Below are positions 43,973 through 58,900 of a DNA stretch of 64,000 bases, in pieces. Positions within the stretch are counted from its first letter, which is position 1. Each line of letters opens with the position of its first letter. Location of the stretch: assembly GCA_963583905.1 (NCBI GenBank), contig OY757318.1, positions 34,857,640 to 34,921,639 of the forward strand. The letters run 5' to 3'. A program made the position numbers and the translations under genes. The notes below the pieces were generated by a model, which saw only the letters and a list, made by a program, of their open reading frames with translations, was not told the DNA's origin and did not search any database. This DNA is from Stenurella melanura (taxonomy: Eukaryota; Arthropoda; Insecta; Coleoptera; Cerambycidae).

Positions 43973-46900
43973 CTGGAAAAATAATAAAATTATAAGGTTT
44001 TTAATTTTTCACAATTTTCAAAAATTTATTTTGGGCATTTGGCAAATAACATAAACATAAAAATCACAATACACTACCTATTTTTAATATTATTGAACTG
44101 TTGATCTAAGTCTGATCAACCTACTGTATATTCAATTAATGCGCAACTTTTAGACAGCTTGAGATTATTGATGATTTTGAAAACAGAAATAAAAGACATT
44201 ACAGTTAAACAACAGTTTTCTTTATAAATATTTTTGTTTGTGTATCTACATAACAAATTCAGAAAATGAAAATGCTGCAAAATCAAGTTAAATTATAATT
44301 AATTCAATATCAATTAAGTAGATTATATATATCTCTTATGCGCTACTTTTAAGTTCATATTATTCTGATATGTAGGTCAGCATTAAATTATCAGTTTATA
44401 CCAATTATATTTTCCGAGATATTTTCAGTAAAAATAAAAGTAAAAACTTTCATTTTTTAATATTTGCGACGGAAGAAATATTACAAAACAGTGGCTATTT
44501 TTGGTTATAAGAATATAATAGAATAAAGACTTTTATAACCTTCAATACAATTTCAGAAATGGTTTCCTCAAAATTATAAATAAGTAGCACATGCATACGA
44601 AACATAGCCTATAGTATTAAAAAAATTAAAATAAAAATACAATAGGTACTATAAGTCTCAATGTAAATTTTATTTACTCCATTGGCATTATATTGTTGTA
44701 TTTATGTCTGTGTTAGAACAAAAGTTCTTCATTATACATAAACATTTTAAATAAATATAATAATATACAAGGTGTGGTTATAATTTTCTTCATTCTGATT
44801 CTGATGTGTCATGGCAGAACTGAGAAAAATCGAACCTTTTTCTAATTATATGCTTTTGCACAACAAAGACTCTGTTGGTCTCTTGTGGCTGACCTTAGAT
44901 GATACTATAGCTAGTTGAGTAAACTAAGGAGTAAGTAGGCTGTGAGTAAATATCATCAATTTATGAAGGTGTATGCACTTTTACCTTGTTTCGAGAATTT
45001 GTCTATATGAGAAATCAAGTGATTTTTTTCTGACACAAGTTCCCAAGTTGATTAAATGTTTTAACAGCCTTAGACTGTGTCTCAGAAATGAGAGACAGAA
45101 GGCCATTGCTAAATATTTTTCAAAAGTATTGGACCAATAATCGATCCTTGCCCCATACCAATTCATCTCATAACATAAGTGTCGGAGATTTGTAAGTCCA
45201 TAGAAATAAGAATTTTTATATTATTTACATACAACATTATCAAGTTTGGTATGTTACCTCTAATTCCTAGATTACTTAACTTTAACTAAGAAAGTTAAAA
45301 AAAACAAAAATTTTTACAAATTTTAAACTAGCTCTGTGGACTATCTAGTTCGGTAACCATACTGACAGTAAATAGCTGATTTGTTTCTAGACACATGTAT
45401 GATCTTGTGCTATTTTCAACTATATTTGAAATATATCTTAAAACTGTTTGGTCTAAGACTCTAATAATTGAGTATTGTTTTTTCTTTTGTGTACTGGCAC
45501 AATTTTTCATAATTTTAGAGCAACTAGAAATTGTCTCAAATCTAATAAAATATTAATCAGATTTGTGTCATTTGTGTCATAGGTATTTCGTCAACACAAG
45601 CACACTTTAATGTTATTTATTATTGTGATTATTTCTTTTTTAGACTTCTCGTCTTTTGAATATTTCAGTATGTGTGAAAAACGATAAAATTGACAAATTA
45701 CTTCTCTATATTAAATACAAAATCAAAAATTAATGTGGTAGTAATTTGGATGTCAATATTTTGGACCTACAACTATTAAATTTACCTAAAGAAAGATTTA
45801 TCATTTCGCAAACATTTCCACCAATTGTTTATCGCAAATGCACGAAGCAAAATATTTCTTGGCTTTTATTAAGGTTGTATAACTTACTAGAAACGAACGA
45901 CAGATATTGATAGGAATACAAAGTAGTTTTTAATACCTCAGCTTAAGATGTTAAACTGAAGCGGCGGTTAAAAAAACTCTATCAATAATATATAATTAGT
46001 ATTTATCTAATAAGCCTCATCTTGCGCCAACTTTTCATTGTAGTGAAAGGTACATAGTATTCTTTTTTATTATTCTATAGCGAACGTCGAACAATTTAGT
46101 ATGTCAATAAAAAAAACACAGAAGATGTACAGTTACATGAATAATAATACCACTCAGGTGTAAAGATTGAACCTTTTAGAACAGAGCCTGGCCTAGATAT
46201 AAAGATTTAAAGCAAAGAAAAGAGCAACCTCTTAAATTCTTATTGTGAAATTTGTCCATCATCCACATCTTTTATTGCATTATATAAACCAAAATTGACA
46301 ACATTCAAATTTAACAATTGAATATTGTAAATACCATTAGCGCTAAAAGGTTAGAAGTACTCAGCTAGGACTTTCAAACTATTTGCTTTCTTACATTTTA
46401 AAACTTGTATGTACTTCTGATTATAATTGGTCCTAATGGGAATCGAACCCACTAACAGAAAGCCAGCAGGGCGTAGTTGCATTTCTGAGCCGAGTGGATC
46501 GTCAGTGTCCTGCCACGAGGACTAGCACAAGAAGGAAGATGCATGTCAAGAAGTAAATAGTTCTCCTACATGTTTTAGTGATATTATTAGGTATCTAAAT
46601 AATTGAAAATGCTGCAAAATTGTATTACAATGTTTTGGTTAGACAAGTTATTTAATTGAACTAATTTTTTTTTTAAACTACAACCGTTGACATTACCAAA
46701 GTTACCTGCTATGTTTATTTTAAGGTAATTACATCTGAGCACCCAATGAAACTAATTTTTATTTATTCTTCACTACATACAACATTACTCCATTGATCAA
46801 ATTTTTTCACAAGCGATTTTCTCGAAAAGAGCTAATGCTGAAAAATAAAATAAAAAATTGCATCCGTCCTTGATCTTTTCGCGTACAGAATCGAGCATTT

Positions 46901-49900
46901 TACCGAGCTCCAAAGACTTCGTCTAACGGAGTATATCACGGAGGTTTTCAACCACCGCCAAGTCACAGGAGCGATCTTCTTAGACGTAGCCAAGGCCTTC
47001 GACAGAATTTGGCATGAATGTCTCTTGGTGAAGATGTTGTCGTTGTCAAGCTTGTGTGATCCTACCTTCGCCATAGGCAACTCCGTGTGAAGATTGTCGA
47101 CAAACTGTCGAACTACTCTCTTCCCACCTGTTCACCATCTACACCTCCGACATGCCAAGAACCGCAAGGACCTCTTTGGCGCTCTACACAGACGACACGG
47201 CCATAATCGCTCATGGAGTACAAGACTTGCCACCCGCAACCTCCAGGAAGCAGCATCCCTTCTGGAAGAGTGGTGCAACAAGTGGAAAGTCAAGGCCAAT
47301 GCGGAGAATAGCAAAGTCATCCTCTTCAAGAGAGTCAGGAAGCAAACTCCCACAGAACACGTCTCCATGAACTGCGAGAACATCCAATGGTACGACACCG
47401 TCAAGTACCTTGGCGTTATCATGGATCGAAGCCTGACGTGGAGACAGAACACGGAAGCGATAATACATAAAGCGAGAACGAGGAAGACTCTGCTCTACAC
47501 TATGATAGGTAGACAGAGCCAACTAAATCTGAGAAACAAGCTCATGCTTATCAGGACCCTCATTGCACCTATTGAGACCAACGCGTCACCATGGTTTGTC
47601 AGAAACGCCGACATCTTCAGAGACCTGAAATACACTCCGGTAACTGAAGTCGTCCAGGACAGAGCCAAGAATCTATACACCTATGCAGCAGAGCATGGGA
47701 ATCCGCTGGTCAGACAGGCGACTGACTACGATCCCAAGAGGTACAAGAGGACGAAGTTCCAAATCCTGGATAACGGGTAAGTATAACTTAACCGTTTTTC
47801 TGTTTCAGCCCGACCTTCAAGCCACGGTCTCAGGAGACAATAACCAAAAGTACCCAAATCAGCCGATCCTGGGGGTACCAAGCAAACAACCAGCTCGGTA
47901 CCCTTACCCTAGCCCGTGCCGGCCTCTGACGCTAAAATAAGCGTCTTTGGCCGAACACAATCCTTGAGCTACACAGTTCACACTTCCTTCCGACGCAATC
48001 GGCTTGACAACAGCCATTCCCTCTCACTACAGATGAAATACGCTCCCGGGAGCCAACATGCCAGCGAAGAAAGAAGACCCAGATAGAAGAGCGCCGGAAG
48101 AAACGACCCAGCTGACAGGGCCCAACTGGTATATGTATATACCAAAACCCAAGTTTCGTGACTTAATAGGTTACTTTAGTTATTTAACCCTATTAATCCC
48201 CCAACCCCAAGGGCATAAGCTCTAAATATAATTCAGCTCCAGATCTCGTTATAATACATACGTATATAGTTAAGGCACATAAAAAAAGCCATAAAAACGG
48301 ACCGTAAATCAGTCTCGTTAGCATAAGGGAGCCGTGCCTAAAATTTTTATTGTACAATAACAGTAGAAATTTAAAAGCATTGTCTTTGGTAAATAAATAG
48401 TTATTTGGTACAGTGATGAATTAAAAATTATTACTCTGTTTTGCTTATGTCAAGATAGAAATAATATCTTATATATTTATGGAGCATGGACAAATTCGAT
48501 ATTCCATGATACACTGACAATATTAAGTTCGACTCTGTCGAGGGTAGGGTTTACATACTTGCTGTAAGCCAATACATCCTAAAATAATTTCGATAGGGAG
48601 TTCGGTAACTATATCAAAATAATTTGGAATTATAATTGAAGCAGCTATGGTTCCGTTAATTTCTTATTTTAATCATACCAGAACATACTTTATATGAGAA
48701 CAATGTTGTTCTATGTATTAGCTAATACATTAGATTTATAATTTGCCATTTTCTGCTTTTTTGTGTGCCTTAAATATATGTATAGTTTATGTTAGGACTT
48801 ATTCTGGGTATAAAAAATGTCGGCGCCTTTGATAGTGCGGTAAAGAACAAAGAACATTTTTTATACCGGCAATAAGTTTGGGATAAAGTTTAGAGAACTA
48901 TACTAAATTTCAAGTCAGTATCTTAAACCGTTCCAGAGTAATAGTGTGCATAGGGAAAGTTACAGACCGACAGACAGAATTTTTTTTTTGCTCAAATTTA
49001 AAATCTCCTCGTTTCATGACATTCTAAACCTATTTCAACAAACAAAAAAATGAATTTGCTTTACTATTACTGTACGTCGACTTCACTACGTGGAAGTAAA
49101 AAAATACAAAACATCTAGAGAATAATTGTTAATTATAAATTAAACACTGCTTTTAAATGAATCTAACAATATATTATAAATACTCTACATATATTTCGGC
49201 TTGTTAAGCCTTTATCAAGAACATTACAAAGTGAATATTCATATGTAATATGTAATACTCTTGATAAAGACCTAACATGCTGAAACATATGTATACTAAG
49301 GCCAATAAGTATAGGTAGTAGGCCAGAAATCAGTGGCATTCTGGTCAACGAATAGTAGCTGTTATATAATACTTAAGCGGCATCTCGTTCTACTATATAA
49401 TCCCACATAATCTATAGAAATATATTAAGTGTTATTCGCCTACCAGAGATGAAAACCACGGAAAATGTTTAAATGTGGTGCCTTTATACCCAATAATTTG
49501 TTTAACTAGTGCGGACCTCTCATAAACGAACTTAACCTAGCGCGTTCGGAGGCGCCACATATATATTTACAGTACTAACGTTTCAATGCAACTTACAAAT
49601 ATTTGCGGCTGCGCTGCTATGACACGTGGAGATAATGTTGGCAGATTTAAGTATAATATTTTAAATTTAAGACATATGGTAGCTCATGCATACTGCCCTG
49701 ATAAGAAAAAACCCCCGTAAATGACAAAATCGCTGAAACGAGATAAAGAAGGTTAACTTCCAAGTTACCTGCCAGCTAAGTTTGGTAGATATATATGTAA
49801 TAATTTTCGTATGCGAATAGAGCAATTTTTTATTAATTAATCTAATTAATTGTAATTGTTCTAATATGATATTTGTTGTTGTTCTTATCTAGTATTGAGG

Positions 49901-52900
49901 CCTTAAAAATGTCATAGTTGCTAAGCAAAATCACAGTAATAAGAGCAGCAATAGGATGTTTCGAGATAAAAGCATAATTATACTACTTTAACAGTTTATT
50001 GAATTCTTAAGTTTACACAATATCTATAAAAAATCAAAACTTGCTTTTTGACAACAAATTGAACATAACATTTGCTCACAATAAGACATTCGGAATTAAT
50101 TAAATTACACCGAAATCACAGCTTACACTGCTACTGCGCACTACCGAGAATTTCAAATTATGCCGCAATCAAACGTCGTACTAAAGAAAAACCCCACATC
50201 TAAAAATAAACTAAGTAAACACACGATAAATTTTACACGATACATTTCTTTTGCGGTGTTTTAGCGCAGTAATGACAACTTACTGTGTTTCTCTTTAGTA
50301 TTACGAATCATTTTAAGAAATACGGAGTATTATAATATACAGTTACACACATTTAGATTTATTTTACTGGATTTTTACTTACTAAGTAAGTAGATCTTGA
50401 TGCCAGCTATAAGAAACTGATTCTAACTCATTTTCAACAACAAAAAATTTTACGGGGGTTTTGCTTAGCAGGGCAGCATAATTACCACAATCCGAGGGCT
50501 TCCATTTCTTCGAATTACGTACATGCGAATTTAGGAAATTCATAAATCCGTACGCCCATGGCTCTACTGCCTACACTTATTGGCTCCACTATAGAGTATT
50601 TATAATATATTGTTTGATTCATCTAAACTCGGTGTTTAATTTATAATTCAAAACTATATTAAAAATATAATAATAAGCAAAGTAATTTAAGTCATGTTGG
50701 CAAATTCACTTTAGTGTACTCTTCAAATTCATGAAAAGTTCCCTAAATAAAATGTTTACAGTAATTTTCTTTTTGTGGCACTGCCTGCGAAATATTTAAG
50801 TGGCGGAAACTTTTAAAAATCACAACCCATTAAAACGTTTTAGCATTTAGTATAATCACCTTAAATTCCACTTAGTTAAGTACCTATTTTATTCCCAATT
50901 AAAATTCGAATGCACTTTCTATTAGCCTGCTTTGATTTACTAATAACTGTATTAATGTAGGTTCCTCTTAACTTCAATCAACTTATCAGAACGTCCGATG
51001 GCCAAAAGCACGTAAGTGTTTGACTTAAGCCACTTGACCTACATCATTTCTTGAATAATTTTGTTTACTATTCCGGTTATAAGGAAATTCTCACTTTCTT
51101 GTGAACACGACGAGTAACCACGACGTAAGTTAGAATTTCAAGTTTGCTGTAGTACGTATTATGTAGAGGAATAGTTTGTCAAATTTTAAAACTGAATTAA
51201 AAGCACCGTTATCCAACAAATAATTTATAATTATGTTTCCGTGATTAAAACTTTAAAACTTGTATGACAATGGAATTAAATATTTTTTTATATAAACAGA
51301 ATGCTAAGTGTATGACTGAATGATCCACTGAGAACAGAGTTTACACTTTCGTTAAAAGATGAACATTCCACATAGTAAAAGATATTTGTTTTGTTGAAAT
51401 AGGTTTAAATTGTCTTCAAATGTGGAGATTTTAAAATTGTCTATTGGTCTGTAACTATTTGTGAGCACGATCACTTTGGAACGGCTTAAGATATTGACTT
51501 GAAATTTGGTACACTTTATCTAATGTTAATTGGAAAATCATAAAAAAAGAGCTACAAAGAAATCGTTCATAATACCAGCAATATCATGGGCGTCGACCGA
51601 CAATTTTTATAATCAATGTTTAATGTTTGAAAAACTAGAAACAAAGGACTCGATTTTTTTTTACATCTGTCACCCTCAGCTCGTCAGCTCATTATTAAAG
51701 AGGTCAAAAAAATAACATTCAGGGACCGGGACAAATAAATAAAACAAAGTAATAAGTGTCCAGTGGGCGTAGCGAGGCCTACTTGCAGGCTATCCATGGC
51801 CCGGTAAGACCCCAACCATCTCCTAAGCAGAAACTTATGCTATAGATCTGTGTGCTCAGGAATGCATACATAAAGGCACTCGAAGATCTGTATACTCTCA
51901 GATAGCCAGGCAGCATTAAAAACTCTCAGATCTTACACCTTTGAGTCTAAAATTGCCTGAAAATGCAGACAAACCCTGAAGCAACGCAATAAACAGAAGA
52001 AAGAATCCTACTGGAGGAATACTCCAGGTCAGAGGCAAGCGAGAAAGTTCATAACTTATTCGACAAAGAATGCCACAAGTCTTTTCGAACTCGAGAAGTC
52101 CGGCTTAAGGCTGATGGCAGACCTTTTAACAGGTCATTGTCCCTTGAGATATCATATTAAGAATACGTGCAGATACTGTGATACTGCAATAGAAACTGCG
52201 GAACATATTTTTTGCAAATGCGATATGCTAGTCCGCACTCGACCTTAACACCTGAAGACAGGAAAATTAGCCTCCAGGACTATCACAAGCTTTGCAAAAA
52301 CTTGGGAATTAGTGTAGATACTAGAAGCCAAGGTCTTAAATTTCTTCCATGATATCTGCCACCCACAACACATCCCCACTTCCATTATTAAAGACGTAAT
52401 AACATAAATTGAATCTAATTAAAACCTTTATAAGAAAACATTAACACAGTTCATGTACAGGGTAGGGAAAACATATTCAAGTATTCAGGTATTAAGTGGC
52501 GGATCCTGTATACGCATGGCACTTACTGGATAAAACAATTTGTGCGATGTACATTTTTAGTTTTACCAACGATTTTAATTTTTCTTAAAGCGTCTTCCAG
52601 CTTTGTCTGATGCTTTACTTGGTCACTTCAAGTTTTACCGGAAATGACTCCAAAATCGTTGTTTTTTTTTTCTTAATAGAGCACTCATTTAATACAGGGT
52701 AACACGAAAATTAATTGGGTGTAAAAATGAATCTTCCACAATAAAAATAAAAAGCATATTGGCTATGTATTTAATCGCATAATTTAATGTCATCCTGCAC
52801 AAATGGTTTGTGACGTGTTCACTGTTCAAGCAACATGTTAAGCAAATAGGTATCCGCAGGCGGCCACGCCCGATTGCAGCTTCTACTCATTTATATTTCA

Positions 52901-55900
52901 ATTATATATTCTTTGTTAAATCCTAATTATTATGTTTCAATAAACCTGTGAATTTTTTAAGAAACAGTTGCTTTGCCTCGTTAATTTTGGCATCCTCCAG
53001 CAATTTAAATAATTTAAAACTTTAAATATTAAATAATGACGATCCTAGTTTCGACACAAACAAATACTTGTAACTATGATAATTGCTATTGCACTAACTG
53101 AGTTTATTAAACAATTTTAGATTGCGACACATGCTACTAAAATAATAATGAATTCACAAGTGGTATTGCCTTAATCAAAATAAATGATCCCTAATAGTTT
53201 ATTAGGAAATACGTAATTGATATGGATTATCAAAATGTATTGGTAATACTAGAGTGCAATTTAATTTCTATCTTTCAGCCAATTGGCACTATAAGAGCAA
53301 AATGTATGGCCTTACCAGATATGTTACTTATGCCCTGTAGATTACGAATCCGCTTGCAAAAAAACGTCATGAATATAAGGGCACAAATCAAAATTTTCTA
53401 ACTAACCCACCAATCATGAAGCATATTTTATCCAAAAATGATCAAATTTTCTGCAGAATTTCTATTTTTAAAACACATGAAGAAACGAGCTTTTGCATAG
53501 GCTTATATGGCAGTAAAAAACAAAAATCCTCATATTCTCCGTTCGACTACATTAATTACACAGACACACAAAAAAAAACTCGAGACTCAGAGGGTAGACC
53601 CATGTATTTTGGGACGCTGAAACCGAATATGATAATAAAAAAAGGATTCAATTATTCAGTTTTCCCCTAGCACCCCCTTACAACCCTCCTGGGGTGTTGA
53701 AATTCCAAAAAATTTGAAAAAATTCAACAGTACGTAGGAAGATTAGGAAAATCAAATGCCGCAAGCCGCAGTTCTCTAGCTGCTTTCGTTTTCGAGATAG
53801 GACCCCCGGAAGCGCGAAAAAAAATTACATTTTCACTTTCCGGCCATTTTGAGAGTTGGCTGTTCGAAAACGGGAGCAGTTACGGGGATGCGGTTTACGC
53901 CACTCGATTTTTCTCCTCTTCCTACGTACTGTTGAATTTTTTCAAATTTCAACTCTCAAAATGGCCGGAAAATGAAAATTTTATTTTCTTTTGCGCTTCC
54001 AGAGGCCCTATCTCGAAAACGAAAGCAGCTAGAGAGCTACGCCATTCGATTTCTGTCCTCTCCTTACGTACTGTTGAATTTTCAGATTTTTGGAATTTCA
54101 ACTCTCCAGGAGGGTTGTAAAGGGGGTGCTAGGGGAAAATTGGATAATTGAAACTTTTTTTTATTGTCATATTAGGTTTCATCGTCCCAAAATACATAGA
54201 GGTTGGGGGATCTACCCTCTCGGTCTCGACTTTTTTGTCTTTTTCTGTGCCTGTGTTGTTTTCCATCTACTTTTCCATTCACACGACGATATCTCCCAAA
54301 TTATTATATTTATCAAAATAATATATTCTTTATAATTCCAATGGTTCTTAAATCAGATTTTTTGAAAATTTAATAAGCAAGATATTTAATAATGTAGAGC
54401 ATGATATCTATTTTTGAAGCTTATCAGGGGCATACGTTCGTTGCAGGTTCTCGTTCTCCCTACTATTTAAGACTGTTTCAACAACCCGCACTACCCACCT
54501 GCAATGGCCTATCATTAAATAGATGGGCGCATCGTGATTTATGATATTTTGAAAATTTATATCTTGAAAAGGATTACTATGGAATAAATATATTTATTGA
54601 ATATTAATTCAGTGTTATATGGACCTACGTAAAATGTTTGTGTAATAGATGAACACGTTAAGAAACTCCCTAGTTCACTGTTTGCAAGATACTTTCAGCG
54701 AGTATGTATTTTTTCAACACAATTTTCTATCATATAGGTAACTGATGTATGTGCTTTTTAGAGGAAATTAAAATGGAAAGTACTACCAAACGCCTAAGGT
54801 TCTGAAAGTGAGATTGAGACAAGAATAGAATTTAACATAAAACGGATTCGTAAGAAATTAAGCTTAATTTGTATGAAACCGGTCTCTGTAAACAAAGGTT
54901 TTGAGAAATCGTTTTCAATATTTATTGATTGTCTAAAACTCCATGAAACAATAAGTAACCAAAGAGAAGATGATCTATATTCTAGAATTATGTCATTTCG
55001 AAAAACAAATAATTTTGGAGGTTTGGTTTGGCACCGAAATTGGTACCTATTCTAGTTTTACTAGCAAAATAAATATAGACATTTAAGGAGAAAAACAGAG
55101 AAAGAGAAATAAATTGAAAAGACTTCAGATGGTTGGAATGCCTGTCCGTCAACTTTTTCAGGTGTGCCCTTGAGTAAAATTAATTATTATACAATAGAAA
55201 AGCTTTCTCACGCAATGACCACAAACATAGAAAAATAAGACTGTTAGCCCACCAAAATCCCATAATTTTCGAAAGAATTTGTGCTAACTATTTACAAGCT
55301 ATATAAACTAAATATCATGTGTCATGTTTCGAAAGTCACAATAGAAAATGCAAAGGGTTATCTAACAATAAAGATAAATTCTACGTATTCTTTGTAACTC
55401 TTAGCATCCAAATTTTTATGTTTTTTTAAATTCTTAAATTGTGGAATGCCATTGACAGTTGTGTGAAAACACACAAAAAACCTTATGAATATGTGATTTG
55501 CTTGAACATGTATTTATAATTAGAGCTGAACTGTTTCATGCTTCGTTTTCTGTGGAATTAGAATTTTTTTTTTGTTTCTTTTAGATTTAACAATCTCGAC
55601 TCCTTTGCCGGTAAATGCATTTATAAATAATCTACTGATCGATCTTTTAGACTTATATCCGTCCACTTCTAGATACTCCTCATAAATTGACGACATACCA
55701 TACCCTCTTTAATTTAAAAGATCTTTCTCAAGAATTTTACATATTTTAGTAGAACTCCGTTCATTGTTCGTTTTCCAGTTTTATTTTTATTGTTATGTAG
55801 ATCTTTGCATTTTCTATAGTGACTTTAGAAACATGAAACATGATGTTTAATTTCCATAGCTATTAAATCGTTAGCACAAATTCCTTCGAAAATTATGGGA

Positions 55901-58900
55901 TTCTGGTTGGTTAATAGTCTTATTTTTTCTTTCTTGAGAAAGCTTTTTTTATTGTTAATGCTTTTTGACTAAACATACATTTCTCTATAAAAACAAAATG
56001 ACTACGACAGGACACACCTGAAGAAGTTGATAGAGAGGCATTCGATCCATCTGAACTCTTCTCAATTTCTTTCTCTTTCTCTATTTTTCTCCTTAAATTT
56101 TCTATATTTCTTTTGCTCGTAAAACTAGAATAGCCATTTCGGTGCCAAACCAAACAATCAAAAAGGTTTGCTTTTGAAATGACATAGTTCTAGAATATAT
56201 ATCACCTTCTCTTTGGTTGCCTATCTTTTCACGGAGTTTTAGACAAAAAATGTCTCAATCTCATTTTCAGAACTTGTGCTATAAGTAGTACTTTCCATTT
56301 TAATTTCTTCTAAAAAGCATACACATCAGCTACCTATATCGTACAAATTTTTATTGAAAAAATACGTACCAGCTGAAAGCATCTTGCGAACAGCGAACTA
56401 GGGAATTTCTTATAACGTGTTAATCTATTAAACAATGATTTTATGTAGGTCCATATAACACTGAAATAATATTCAACAAATATACTTATATTTATTTTAT
56501 GCTAATCATTTTCAAGACAAATTTCAAAATATTATAAACCATGAGTGTTACAGTGCGTCCATCTATTTAACGAAAAGCCATTGCGGGTGGGTAGTGCTGG
56601 TTGTTGAAACAGTCTTAAAGTAGTGGGAGAGCGAGTATCTGCAATGAATCTGTGCCACCGATAAGCTTCGAAAATTAATATCCGGCTACAAATTAAATAT
56701 TATTAACCATAATATTTCATTTCAACTTATTTGAGAATTTAATAATTTAATAACCTTAAATTCTCAAATAAGTTGATTTAAGAACCATTGTAATCTGGAA
56801 AACATGGCAAATATTTCATAAAGATTTCTTTTGATAAATATAATAGGATATATCGTCATGTGAATGGAAAAGTACATGCAAAATTATTAATTTTCAGCGT
56901 AGTCGAAAGGAGAAAATGAGGATTTTTAATTTTTACTGCTATATAAGCCCATGTGAAAGTTCGCTTCTTTGTTTATTTTAAAAATAGAAATTCTACAGAC
57001 AATTTAATAATTTTTGATAATAAATGCTTCATGATTGACTCTATCACGTGGTGTGGTTAGTTAGAAATTCTGATTTGTGCCTTTATATACGTGACGATTT
57101 TTTCACGACAAGTGGATTCCTATTCTACAGGGTATAAGCCACATATCTGGCAAAGTCATACATTTTACTCTAACAATGCCAACGAGATAAAAAACTAAGC
57201 GATTTTTGTCAACGTGAACACTCTACATGACATGTATACCAAAATTTCTCATATCTATGTATTTTTAACAAGTTTGTGATAACTATTTTCCAGGGATTAT
57301 GACATATTATAAAGAGGTCTCACTTAATATCAATCGTGCCAAGAATTGTTTATATAAACATTTGGTTGATATTTACGAGCTACGGAATGGTTTAAAGATA
57401 TTTGACATAAATGGCCCACTTTACGTGTTACAGCGGAAAATCTCAAAAATACGGAATATGTCTAAACCAGACATTTCTGGAGAAGACGAACTATTTTTGC
57501 AAGGTATTATCTATATTTTTTTTCAGAAACGGTGGATTTCGAGGGTGTTAAAGAAGATATGTCACGTACCATATTTATTATTAGAACTAAGCAAGTAATT
57601 ATAAAAACATTTCATAAATCAGTAAAAAAAAAAATTAACTAACATCATACTTGTCATGAAAAATAATGATAAAACAATACAACTAAAAAAATCTACTGCA
57701 ATGAACAAAAATCAGCTTATGTTGTCTTTCTATAGCCAACTGTTTTAAAATAATTGAAACAAGCTAACCATTATACTCTTCCCGATTTACTGCACTTTTT
57801 ATATAATTGTTGCACATTCTATAGAATACTCTTCGCAGTTTTCTTTGTAAATAATATTAGTCTTTGACATTCTCAGTTTAATTACAAAATATTTTTTTTC
57901 TTTTACTTAAAAATGTAATAACTTTTTCATTTATTGACAGATTTTGTTCAAAAACGATAAGGACCTTCTACTGGCTAACAGTAACTATCCAAATTTCAAT
58001 AAAATCGGACTTTTCGTTCTTAAGTTATCGTGCTAACAAGAAACATGACGGACGGACAGACGGACGGACATTTTGAGAGTTGTTCAGAATTTGCTGCTGG
58101 TGCACAGTGATATGAAATTTTTTTCTGTACGTGCAATATTACCGGTTTGAGAAATGTGCCGATTAAATGCAATATACTCTTCCTAAATGAATTATTTTAA
58201 CTCAGTTTTTATTAAAAAATGGATTACTAAATAATCACGCCGATAAACAATTCTTGATTTTCAGGAGCATTTCTCATTAACTTTTTTTATTACTATTTCA
58301 TTTTTATTATATGAATTAACTTTATTTCTCTTAATTGTATTAATCTTTATTATAATAACTTTTGAAATTTGTATAGTTATTTTGTTTTATTATACCTACT
58401 ATTTCATAATAAGCAAGTGGTTAGATTTTTTTATTGATTTAAAAAAACGTTTTTATAATTATTTGTTTAGTTCTAATGAGTAAATATGGCTTGGGACATT
58501 TCATCTTAAAAGGGGAAGAAAATCTATTTGCCGCCTGCATCCGTATATAATTTTTAACATCCCAAAAGAGTAAATCTTGGAATCAAACGATTCTAAAAAA
58601 TTAGATAGTGCCTCGTTAAAATAATTTTGTCTAGAAGTTTCTTTGTAGCATTTCAATTAACGAAAATATCTTGACTTAGACATATTAAAGTAGGCCATGG
58701 AATTCAAATATCTTAAACGTTTTTGTTTCTTAAAATGTTTTCTTAACTACTTCTCAAAGCACCGAGGTTACTCCTTGAAAGTCCAGAATGATTTTGTGTT
58801 AGGCAATGAGAAACCTACAGCTTATAGTGGAGTCCGAACCACTTTATGGGGATAATTTTATAATTAAAGCTATTTCGCGGCGAGCAGGGATTGAACCTGC

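Larger units (their letters stand above)
53278..57185. repeat. Large inverted duplication with arms of about 1.4-2.1 kb
   Basis: The left arm (53278-55400, including a nested 0.7-kb palindrome at 53562-54258) is repeated inverted in the right arm (55745-57185). Landmarks: actgatgtatgtgc / gcatacacatcagc, gtttggcaccgaaattgg / gccatttcggtgccaaac, tcccataattttcgaaagaa / ttccttcgaaaattatggga, ggcacaaatcaaaattt / aaattctgatttgtgcc. The left arm has about 125 bp (54820-54945) missing from the right arm. Each arm carries the same broken reading frames (for example KIRLLAHQNPIIFERICAN and its inverted counterpart KIRLLTNQNPIIFEGICAN), so a protein-coding mobile element was copied head to head. Confidence 0.8.

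Noticed and set aside
47132..47522. Two antisense frames of about 105 codons
   Set aside because: Shadows of the Jockey RT region, which reads on the plus strand.
57299..57598. A small host gene
   Set aside because: Isolated 99-codon frame with no motif, in an intron full of mobile-element relics; insufficient evidence.
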